This document shows positions 24,901 through 36,900 of a DNA stretch of 64,000 nucleotides, one piece after another (within the stretch, counting starts at the first letter, position 1; the number at the start of each line of letters is the position of its first letter). The translations under genes and the position numbers were made by a program. Source of the stretch: Girardinichthys multiradiatus (Eukaryota > Chordata > Actinopteri > Cyprinodontiformes > Goodeidae); the NCBI RefSeq assembly GCF_021462225.1, contig NC_061795.1, positions 8,308,001-8,372,000 on the forward strand, read 5' to 3'. The notes beneath the pieces are model-generated. The model was not told where the DNA came from, did no database searches, and saw only the letters and a list, made by a program, of their open reading frames with translations.

Positions 24901-27900
24901 TTTGTGGTAATTCTCACTTCAACTCTTTCGAGTGGAGAATTCTTGCCTTTGCATCCACAAAAGTTAGTCACTTACAATCCCACTGCTTTGGTATGAGGCA
25001 AAACCTAGTGGTTTAAATCCTCCATTCATTTCTCACATGCACACATTTTAAACGCGGAATTTTCTTAGTATTTTCTGTTGTTATTTAAAATACTTCTTAA
25101 CACTCAAAGGACTCCGCCGTCTTGGATCACGGAATTTTAAGTATTTTCGCTAATACTTTAAGCAGAACTCCGGCGCACTGCTGTTAACCTCAGAATTTTC
25201 AGTATTTTCACTAATACTTTAAGCAGAACTCCGGCGCACTGCTGTTACCTGTTAATGCCTAGGATTCACAGGGTTTGTTTACTTCGCGCAATGACCCCCA
25301 GTCGTTCGTCACACTTTTGTTTTAAATCCAGATTCACTCACCACTTTGTCCTCTCCTCTCTCTCAGAGTTCCGTCAGCCGTCAGATCCCAGCGGGCGGGC
25401 CGAAATCCAGTCCCGGAAAGGGTCTGTGTGTCTTCCTGATGAAGACAGCCGTGCGCACGGTCTTTTCCTAGAGTCTACCGACCCGCTGGAACCATCAGGC
25501 GTAGTTGGAATCCGGCTCGAAAGGACCAAATTAATGTCAGGTTTAACCAACCTAACAATATTTATAACAATCACAAAAAGAAGAGAGAGAGACAAATAAT
25601 TAGTTATTTTACTCGCTGCGAGGAGAAACGGTCAAGATGTGCTCAGTTACAGATCTCGCACCGCTCTGAACAGCATCTGTCCGCACCTCTCTTTTTATTA
25701 TCTTTCGGGGGTCCCTATTTACAAAGAACGTTGCTCTCTAAGGATGGGAAACAACAGCTGCATCGTAAACAGGTCATAAACAGCTTTATCCTTTAACAAC
25801 ACATTTCCACAATCTCTCCATCTTCCAGGATTAGTTGCGCCTTTTGTTCAGTGCAATCAGCCTTCATCTTTATGACCTCCTCAACTGGACTGCTTCCTTC
25901 TCTGCAAGCTCAGCTCCATTTATTATCTTTGCCTGCAAACAACTCATCACATTCTTTACTCACACAAACATCATGAATGATTATAAGATCAAATAGTTAA
26001 CTTAAAAAATAGGAGAAACTATAAGACAAATTTTATTCAATTATTACAACAAGAGGAATCTGCCAAAACCCCATATTTGCATCCAGCTTACAAAAATTTC
26101 TGGCTCCAGCCAGCATGCCTAGTCTTTCCTCCACTGATGGCAGAATAGACTTCTCACAACATACTGACTCATTCAGTTTATTAAGGTCAACCCATAAGCG
26201 CACTTATCACCCACAAACCAGTCTGTTTGCTCCTCACCCATGCATATCACCTCGAGGCTTTCCATGCGGAATAGTTCCTGCTTGACTTTGTCCAATAGTG
26301 GCAATGGGATCCTCCTTGGAGTCTTTAATAAGAATGGTGGAACCACTGGTTTCAGCTTTGTGGTGTACTGAGTCCAGTGCACAGTTTTGGGTACGGTTGC
26401 TTTGGTGTTTATAGAGTGACGCTGTCTAGGTGCGCAACAAGCTCCAGCCTACAGCTCACAGGTTTTCCAAATGGTGCAGTGCACAGATGATAAACAACAC
26501 ACACATCCTCTATAGTATACATACTTTCTTCTGGAACACTGCATGTGGCAGTACTGTGACGTCTGCACCTGTGTCAGTTTTGAACGTCACACTTTTTTTC
26601 GAGACTTCTGATGATTAATAAGAGGTTGAAAAAAACATGTGCCACCACGCCTGTGAACTTCATCGACAACTTTAATATTTTTTGGGAAAAAAGACAACTC
26701 TTCAAGCAAGATGGTTTCTGTTTGAACAAGCCAGGAGCCAGACGTCTCACATCTAATCTCTTCTATTCAGTAAATAATCCACCAGCAGCTTCGACCTTCA
26801 GCAGAGAACATGGAGTATCAACAACAATGATAACGCTGCCTCCAACAGCTCCAGCAGAAACAATCGGCCAGTTGGCTGAGAAAGAGAGGTCATCACAAAA
26901 GATCTCCCCATCAAAATCCACAGGAGAGGTGGACCCCCCCATTATACCCCCCTCCCCCCAAACCCAGACCCAGACCGACACCCCTGGTAAACCCCCCTCA
27001 CCCCAGAGCCCGACCCAGACTGCACAGAACTATCCCATCTCCCCACTGAGCCCGCTTTTTGCTTTACTGGATTCTGATAACATGAAAGGAGCTCTTAAAA
27101 TTGGGACCCAAATGGCTCTGACATCTTCTCCATTCAACACCCCCCGTGGCCGAGGCCCTGCTATCGAACCAACATCTTCCAAATGCCACAGAGCCCCACC
27201 TCCTCCTAATTTATCTCCTCCTAATCAGGACCTTCAAATCACTTCTCTGTGATACAGTCTGGGCCCCAGTGGTAACGCTATCAGAAATGAGCATGTCAAG
27301 GAAAAACTTGGGCCCCTGATAGGAGATAGTTGTAAAATCTCTGTGCTTATATGTGACAGAAAGAACAAAGCCCAAAGGATAAGAGACAGTAATAAACAAT
27401 CAAAAAAAGCCATAAACTGTCAGGTACAACCAGACACAGAGTTAATATCAACAACTAAGTCATATAAACTGGCTTTATTGAACATTACATCTCTGTCAGG
27501 AAAATAATTTTTAATCAATGACTTCATTACTGACCATAATCTTGATGTTATGTTTTTAACAGAAACATAGTTACATGAATTTAACGAAGCCCCATTCTGA
27601 TAGAGTCAACGCCTCCGAACTACAATTTTCTTTGTGAGAGCAGACAACAAAGAAAAGGTGGAGGGGTGGCCACTTTGTTTAAAGATTTATTAGAGTCTAA
27701 AAAAGTACTCCTGGGCAAATTTGACTCTTTTGAATATTTGGCCCTCCGGGTAAAGAGCCCTGTCCAAACCATGTTCTTGAATATTTATAGGCCTCCTAAG
27801 TCCAAAACAAACTTTATCTGTGATTTTAATGAACTTTTATCAGTGATATGTGTCGATTATGACTGTTTAATTATTGTGGGAGACTTCAACATTCACATCG

Positions 27901-30900
27901 ACAATCCTGAAGACAGAAGTGCAATAGAACTATGTGACACTCTTAGAAATTTTGGTTTGACTCAACATGTTAAACTGCAAACGCGCAAACAGGGACATAT
28001 TTTGGACTTGATCATCACTAAGGGTCTAAACATTTCCAAGGTGTCTATAACTGATGTTGCCCTATCTGACCACTTTTCTGTTATTTTTGAAAGCATCATC
28101 TGCAATGACTCAGTTTGCCAAAGAGACATGATAAGAAAACGCATCTTTAAGGATGGTGCTGCTGAAACCTTTAACCAGATTTACTCTTCTACCTCCACTT
28201 TGCCCTGTCTCCGTGGAGAAGTGCTCCACCAGTCAGAAGTGAAAAAAAAGGAGTGTGGAAAAGCTGAACGCAGGTGACGAAAGACTGGACTCCAGGTTCA
28301 CATATGATCTATAAAGAAAGACTATACAGAAATAACCTACAACTGAAAAATGCAAGGGAATCTTTCTTTTCTGAGATCATCAGCAAAAACATTAACAATG
28401 CTCGTGCATTATTTGCCACGGTCAAAGGTTAACAAACTCCCCTGTAACTGTAGCATCTGAACTCCACTCTACCAGGGCCTGCAATGAATTTGCTAAATTC
28501 TTTACTGGAAAAACCCAAAAGATCAGAGAGGCAGTCAGCACATCCACATCAACTCCAGTACCAATGCTGTCTCCAACTAGAACTGATTTTGACAAAATTT
28601 CCCAATTTCACCAAATAAACTACAAAAACTTAGAAGAAATCGTACAGCAACTAAGCTCTTCTTCCTGCTGTCTCGATGTTTTACCCACAGCTTTCCTTAA
28701 GAAAGCTTTGCCTGTAATAACATCTGATTTAACACAAGTAATAAACACGTCCCTTTGTTCAGGTGTTTTCCCCCAGACCCTGAAAACAGCAATTATCAAA
28801 CCTCTATTGAAAAAGAGCAATTTGGACAAGCTGCTACTGCAGAACTACAGGCCTATATCAAACCTCCCCTTCATCAGTAAGATTATTGAAAAAGCTGTGT
28901 TTCAGCAGTTAAACAACTTCCTAACAACGACCATCCGCTTCGATGTCTTCCAGTCAGGCTTCTGTGCTCACCACAGTACAGAGACTGCTCTTGTCAAGGT
29001 GTTCAATGACTTGCGTATAAATGCAGACTGTGGAAGAACCACAGTGCTGGTATTATTGGACCTTGTACATTCGACACTGTTGATCACTCCATTTTATTAG
29101 AACGCCTGGAAAACTGGTTCGGGCTTTCTGGTACAGCACTCAACTGGTTTAAATCCTACTTGAAGGACATGGACTTTTTTGTGTCAGTAGGTAACTTTAC
29201 ATCAGAAAGCACAAAAATCACATGTGGCGTTCCCCGAGGGTCCATCTCAGGGCCCCTCCTATTCAATATCTACATGCTCCCCCTAACTCAGTTTTAATAA
29301 ACAACAACGTAAGTTATCATAACTATGCAGACGACACACAGCTGTACGTTACAATGTCACCAGGTGACTATTGAACCCATTCAAGCGCTGGGTAAATGCT
29401 TAAAAGAAATCAATGCATGAATGGGCCAAAATTTTCTTCAGCTGAATCAAAACAAAACTGAAGTAATAATCTTTGGACCAAAGGAAGAGCGTTTAAAAGT
29501 TAGCACACAGCTTAAGTTAATACAGCTAGAAACCACCAGTCAGGCTCGAAACCTGGGTGTAATGATGGACTCAGACCTGAACCTTCAGAGGCACATAAAG
29601 ACAGTAACAAGGTTGTTCTTCTATCACCTAAAAAACATCTCCCGGATTAAAGGACTAATGTCTCAGCAGGACCTTGAAAAACTAATTCATGCGTTCATCT
29701 TTATTAGAATTGATTACTGCAACGGTGTCTTCACAGGTCTGCCTAAAAAGTCGATCAGACAGCTGCAGTTGATTCAGAACGCTGCTGCCCACGTCCTCAC
29801 TAGAACTAAGAAAGTGGAGCACATCAGCCTGGTTCTAAAGTCCTTACACTGGCTCCCTGTAGCTCAGAGAATAGAGTTGAAAATACTTCTGTTAGTCTAT
29901 AAATCACTGAATGGCTTAGCACCAAAATACATTACAGACTTGTTGTCAGTGTATCAACCACCCAGACCTCTCAGGTCATCTCGCTCAAATCTACTCTGCA
30001 TACCCAGAACCAGAACCAAACATGGAGAAGCAGCTTTTAGTTTTTATGCTCCACTAATTTGGAATAGACTCCCAGAAAACTATAAAAGCGCCAAAACCCT
30101 AAGTTGCTTTAAATCAAGATTAAAAACGTATCCATTTAGAGTGGCCTTTGACTGTGCCATCTAAGCATAATTAGTTACGTTTTCAGTCCAAGTTTCCTTT
30201 CAGTTTCTTATCCATCATTCTATTCTCTTTATTTTATTTTTTAAATTACCTCTGTTGTTTGATTTTATCATTTGATTTGTTTTTCTGTGTCTGTATCTGT
30301 GTTTATTTTCTTTGTGATTGTATTGTAATTGCATGTACAGCGCTTTGAGTGTCTTGTTGCTGAAAAGCGCTATATAAATAAAATTACCTTACCTTACTTA
30401 CCTTAAAAAAATGTAAATAGGCCACCCTGTTTAGTATCACTGAGAGCCGGGTCAGCAATTTAGGACTGGGCTCCCTCTGGATGTCATCGGGATATGTCTG
30501 TTTTTCTTATGTGTGTCCTAAATCGGTTTGTTTTCTATAAAATATCCAGTTCAGACCAGTTCTGCTCTTGCCAGGTCAGCACGCCACACTTAGAGACGCC
30601 TGGAATGCAAGGCCTTCCTCTGATATGGAGGTTTTATTTACCCAAGATAAGATACCTCTCTCCTCTCCAGAGCTTCACATTATGCTGACCCCCTTTACAT
30701 ATCTGATGCTCAAGGACTGTTTTATCTCATTGTCTCCTGTGTGTTGTGAGTTACATTTTCAGCCGTGAAAGAGCTATAAAGGTGACTAACTCTCTGTCTA
30801 GAGCAGAGTGGGCAGACCATGACACTGGTTTGATTGTATTTTCTGTCCATTCTCAATTCTTGCAAGAATTAATTAAAGTGCCACTCTGATTGTTTTTCAC

Positions 30901-33900
30901 CGATCTTTTTTAGCTGAATTTGTTGAGGTACATTTGTTTTTCAATTTACAATCTGCTATTATTAATGTTGGTTTTCACCATCCTAAGACCATCTGGTGAT
31001 CCTTGGATAGTGATCCAAGAAAATCTACAATGTAATGTACAGATTTAGGTGCTCTGCACACACGGCTAGAATGTCCCTTTCTGCTGCTTGTTTGACATTT
31101 AACTTCATTTGCAGGACAATCACGTTTGGGATGTGATGGAGAACAGCCACATTTGTGTCACTGTGACTGCAACAATTTCGCTTTGCTGTTCAGGGCATTG
31201 TGTGACTTGTTTGTGTGCTGAAGTTTATTTTTTGGCAGGCTTGCAGCTCTTGAATGCTCTGACTCTATCCACATCACTTGCCAGTGCCCTGGTGTCACCT
31301 CTCAGAGAAGCTTGTTTCTTTTTCATCTCCTCACTTTGACTTGCCATCCTGACAGCTTTATCCAAGTTTAGTTCAGCATCCAGCTGCATGAGTTCAGAAA
31401 GCCCCTTATAAAACAGTGCTAATGAAAGGTTGTCTCTAATCAGTTCATCATGCTGATGAATGTCGCGTGTGGAGAGCCAAACCTGTTGACCTGGTTGGTA
31501 AACTGAAATGGGTTTACGGTCCGCAATCCTCTTATTTTGGGCAGCAGTGCGATTGAATGCTGCGATGGTGTTGGTCCAGATGTTGTGACAGCGGCGGAGG
31601 TGATGGTTGACCGAGGTGACAGAAATCTCCTTTTCATCTGATGGAAAAAGGGGTGGCTGGTAACCTAGGGAGATCTCAAAGGGGGAGTAACCTGTACCTG
31701 TAGACAACTGTGAATTGTAAGCGTACTCAATCCAGGGGAGATACTGGTTCCGGTCAGATGGGTTGGACGACGTAAGACAACATAGAGTAGCTTTAATCTC
31801 TTGATTGAGGTGTTCTGTCTCACCATTACACTGGGGATGATAACCTGAGGTGAGACTGACCTTAGAACCAAGAGCTGAGCAAAAGTGTTTCCAGACTTGA
31901 GATGAGAATTGAGGACCCCGGTCAGACAGAATGTCGAAGGGAATTCCATGGAGACAAAAAACATGTTTCACGAGGAGTTTGGCAATCTGGTCATATCTTG
32001 AGAGATGGGCAGTCCGTTGATTAAGTCAAGGGCAATATGAGACCAGGGGCGCTTGGGTATGGGTAGAGGCAGAAGTAATCCTGCTGGAGATTGATTATTG
32101 GACTTATTTCGGGCCCAGATAGTGCAGGCCTTGATGTAGTCTTTTACATTCTTGTGAATGGATGGCCACGAAAACGTGAATTTGGAGTTGTGAAACCAAT
32201 GAATGACTTGAGAACGAACAGAGGTTGGAACACAGGTGGTTCTTTGTGGAGGCAGTCTCGGATCAGGTTCTCTCTGGAGAGCACAGGTGACAATGTCCTC
32301 GGTCTCCCGGGTTACCAAGCCGATGATGCAACTGGAAGGTAGGATGGTGGATGTCTCAGTGGTGTCCTTGTCAGGAGAAAACTATGAAAGGACGTCAGGT
32401 TTGATGTTCTTGGATCCAGGACAGTAGGAGATTGTGAGGTTGAATCAGGAGAAGAAAAAGGACCAATGTGATTGTCTGGGATTCAAACATTTTGCGGATT
32501 ATAGGTAAGAAAGGTTCTTGTGATGACTCCAAACCAGCACCAGGTGTTCAGCGCCCTCCAACCAATGCCACTCCTCTAAGGCCAGCTTGATGGCAAGGAG
32601 TTCCCGGTCACACACATCATAGTTCCGTTCTGGAGGGGTGAGACGACGGGAGAAAGAGGCACATGGATGGAGTTTACTGGAGTCTGACCGCTGGGAAAGT
32701 ACAACACCGACCCTTGTATTTGATGCATCCACTTCTAAGATGAGTTGCTTCTAGGGGGTCAGGTTGTACTAATATGGGTGCATCTGAGAACATCTGTTTG
32801 AGTTTGCAGAGCTTGTTCAGCCTCTTGAGTCCAGGAGAATGGTGTCTTGGTTGAGATGAGTGATGTAAGAGGTGTGGCGATCTGGCTGTAATTGCAGTTG
32901 AACCCTGTATAAAAAACTAGCGAAGCCCATGAACTGTTGTAGCTGTTTTCTTGTATCTGGGGAACTCCACGCTGTGACTGCTTCTGTTTTGGTGGGATCT
33001 GCACGTACCTGTCCGCCCTCGAAAATGAAGCCCAGAAAGGTCACTGCTGGCTGGTGGAGCTCGCATTTCTCTGCTTTGACTTACAGACGATTGAGAAGGA
33101 GTCGTTGGAGGACAAGACGGACATGGCGCTTGTGTTCAGACAGGTTCCTGGAAAAAATTTATATGTCATCAAGATAGACGAAAGCGACTATGTTCAGAAA
33201 GTCATGGAAAACGTCATTTATGAGTGCTTGAAATACTGAGGGAGCATTACATAGTCCAAAAGGCATAACCAGGTACTCAAAGTGTCCAATGGGAGTTTTG
33301 AAAGCTGTTTTCCATTCATCCCCCTGGCGGATGCGGACAAGGTGGTAGGCGTTGTGGAGGTCTAGCTTGGAGAAAATACGGACTTCATGCAGAGGTACGA
33401 AGGCTGCAGAGATGAGTGGTAGTGGGTGTCTGTTCTTTATAGTGATTTAGCTGAGGCCACGGTAATCTATGCAGGGTTGGAGGAAACCATCTTTCTTAGA
33501 CACGAAGAAGAAGCGTGCCCCCAAGGGAGAGGACAAAGGTCTGATGATCCCTGCAGCGAGGGAGTCATTTATGTAAGTCTCCATTGCTTCTCTCTCTAAA
33601 CGGAAAATGTCTTAGAGGCAATTGGTGGGTAATGGTGCTTCAGGCAGCAGATTGAGGACTTGGCCTGTGTAAGGACTTGGGATCCTGGGATGATGTTCTC
33701 TACTACCTTAGTTTTAGTGAGGAGGCCGACTTAGTGATTGTCTTTATGTGCCTCTGAAGGTTCAGGGCTGAGTCAATCATTACACCCAGATTTCGGGCCT
33801 GATCTGTGTTTTCTAGTTGTAGTAACTAAAGTTGTGTGCTGACTCCCTGCTTTGTCCAAAAATAACTACTTAAATTTTGGTTTTATTCAACTGAAGAAAA

Positions 33901-36900
33901 TTGTGGCACATCCATGCACTGATTTGTTCTATGCATTTATCCAACGCTTCAGTGGGTTCTTAGTCACCTAGTGACATTGTAATGTAGAACTGTGTTTCAC
34001 CTGTGAAGCTAAAGTAACTTATCTTGTTGTTTGTTCTATTCTGAGCATGTTGATATTGAAAAGGAGGGCCCCAAGATGGAACCTTGGGGAACCCAGCATG
34101 TGATTTTTTAATCAACTCTAACATGAAGTTACATGTTGACACCTATTGAGTCCCTGTCCTTCTAGTAAGACAAAAACCGGTCGAACCTACCAGTTCTCCA
34201 GTCGCTACAGTAATATACCATGATCAACAGTGTCAAATACTGTGCTGAGGTCCAATAATACCAGCTGTGTGGTTCTTCCACAGTCTACATTTGTGCAAAT
34301 GTCATTGAATAGCTTGACAAGGGCCGTCTTGGTAAGCACAAAACCCTGAGTGGAAGACATCAAAGCAGCTGGTCATTGTTTACAAGTCATTTAACTGTTG
34401 AAGCACAGCTTTTTCAGTAACCTTACTAATGCATGGGAGATTTGAGATGGGCCTGCAATTTTGCTGTATTAACTTGTCCAGATTATTCTTTTTGAGCAGT
34501 GGTTTTGTGATAGCTGTTTTTAAGGAGTACTTTTACTCAGTAACTATAAATAAAGCATTTACCACCTATGGACATAAACCAGCATCAATTTTTGGTTTTA
34601 CATCAAAAAGATGGAGATAAACGTCCTAAAATAACTATTATTTTGACCAGACAACTCTTATGACGTTTGACACATTAGGACCCTGAGCAAGCAAGAATCA
34701 CTTTATTTCAGTTGTAACATGGGGAGCGTTCTAACACCATTTTAACATGTTCATTTTACTGTTTACCTACTTTCTCCTCGAGCTGTCAAGGCTGGAAATA
34801 GATACATCCAGATTTGTTTGACAGAAAAAGAAAGTTGGAGATGGTAATTTTTTTTACCAATGCTAAACTTTGTTTGGCACTCATACAATAGTAAATTAAA
34901 TCACCTGAATTACTTTAAGTAAACCATAGTTTGCGAGGCAAAATTTAATACATTTTCCTATTTTAATTCCAACACAATGTGCTAAAACGTTAGCTGAACA
35001 ATTGGTGACAGGGTTGGGGTGGGTTTTTAATAGTGTTACAGGCTTCACCTTACATAAAACTCAGAATAATTTCTTAAACATATTAGTTTTAAACCATGCA
35101 AAAACACTGATTAAGCAGAGGTGCACATGTGCCATGTAACAGTTTTAAATGAAATGCAAGGTTTCTGGGAAAGTTTGCACAAATATTTTAGGCTAACTTT
35201 AAAGCTCCAACCTTCCAGGAAGCAATTATTTCAAGTTACTGGATACAGGATGTCAACTTTATCAATCTTGGAATTAAACATTTTACGTCACAACATGTTT
35301 ATGATTTCAGGATGCTCCAGCTTTTCTCCGTAATGTTAACCAGATGGCTTAGTGAATGTTCTTCCTGGAAGAGACATCCAATCTCAAGAGGATTTCTTTT
35401 TGAAGGCTAAAGCACGCTCACAGGCTGATAACTTATGATTGTCAAAATAAGAAGCCTTTAACAAGTCAAAGATAAAATCAGTGTCAAGAGTCATGGCCAG
35501 ATTTCTTCATTTTAGCAATACACAAACATGATCTTGACATAACCCTTTACAAATGCTAGCACTTTGTTCACACAGAGAGGGTTCTTGTTAAGAGATTTTC
35601 ATTGTAAGAAATTATTGATTGCTGGAATAAATTGAGCAAATAAATGTTGGGGTCAAAATAGACCCTCAATCTCTGATTCTCTGAGAAAAATGCATAATCT
35701 ATGCTGGCCGCTTCAGTGTTCAAGTGCGGTACAAGTAGCATGATTCACTTGGTTCCTACCTTTGGCCCTTATCTGTTGTAAAAATTATGCAACTTTTTTT
35801 CTGCACATCAGCCTGAACAACACATCCCTGCCATGAAAAGTGGTGGTGGCAGACATATGGTGAGAAAATCCTTTTGTTTAGCAGATTAAAGAAAGTTTGT
35901 CAGACTTGATAGGATTTGGATGTATCAATAGACACAAAGCAATTCCAGAAGAAAACATTTTTAAAGGCTGGACAATACTTGAAACTGAGTTAGCAAACTA
36001 AGAGGGGTTAATGTCCTTGGTGTGGAACAATGACCCTAAAAATACAGCCAAAGCTAAAACAGAAAGGTTTAGTTAAAAGAATTCTGCTGTAAATATTACA
36101 CAACTATTTTTGGTTCAAACCTTTAGCACTATTCTTCCACTATTTCCTAATTCATTTGAATAATATGTATGACAGAAAAGATTGGGTTTTCAATTGCAAA
36201 ACTGATTGAAAGATAAATATTATTTATGCCATGGCCAATACTTTATCTTCTATTAATGTACACATGAACCCAAGTTATATTATTATGTCATGAAATGTTA
36301 TAATTTGTGCTAATCTATGCATATTTCTAATCCTGTTCCCACTTTTGTGGTGCTGTAATGTCCTGTTAGATTTCTATAACAACAAGAATAGGAACTGTGC
36401 CTTAATAAAAATTGTATATACTCATTTTGTAAGTATGTCCAAATTATCTTTGTCTTCTGACTTTTGAAGTTAGTTGCAGGTAAGAAAAATCTAGATTATC
36501 ATTTCAAGGAGTTTTTTTTGTTTGTTTTATTTGTTCTGCCCTGAAAGGCTAGTGAGGAAAAACCATTTGAGAGCAGAGAGCTTATTTCTGGTGTGTGTTG
36601 GGCCCCACCAGGGCTGCCCCTTGTCTAAGGTTCTGTTTATGGTGTTCATACATAGAATCTCAAGGTGTAGTCATGCAGACGAGGGTGTCTGGTTTGAGAA
36701 CTTTAAAATTTGGCCCACCAACCCAGTCTGCCACTCCAGAGTTGTTGTCCCAGTCCTCCATACAACATTGAAGAGGCGCCTCACAAAGTCCAAAGCCTTT
36801 AGCATCTCAGGGCGACTCTTGTCCACTCTTTGTGCCCAAAAAGGTTTTTGACTTTGGTAACTCTGCCTCCTCGATGGAAAAAATTGTGAATGGATTGAGG

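Larger units (their letters stand above)
18538..26051 (-). mobile_element. Endogenous retrovirus, two LTRs, decayed interior
   Basis: Two LTRs of 516 and 517 bases with only a handful of differences flank 6.5 kb. On the minus strand, in order: primer site (about 25511-25531), gag-like region (to about 23.7 kb), protease/reverse transcriptase (about 23.6-22.6 kb), RNase H (22.6-21.7 kb), integrase (21.7-21.05 kb) and env (20.9-19.17 kb). Integrase and env types resemble gamma/epsilon-like fish retroviruses. All genes are broken by stops, shifts and a deletion in integrase. It is inserted within gypsy element 1. Confidence 0.88.
26606..30408 (+). mobile_element. L2-type LINE, 5'-truncated, broken
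   Basis: ORF1 C-terminus (26611-27252), endonuclease (27450-28277), reverse transcriptase (28564-29380) and C-terminal domain (29421-30164) follow in order. The 3' end has gcgctttgagtgtc, aaagcgctatataaataaaa and a short cctta repeat. It separates gypsy protease (26605) from gypsy gag (30975), so it probably inserted into gypsy element 1. Confidence 0.85.
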
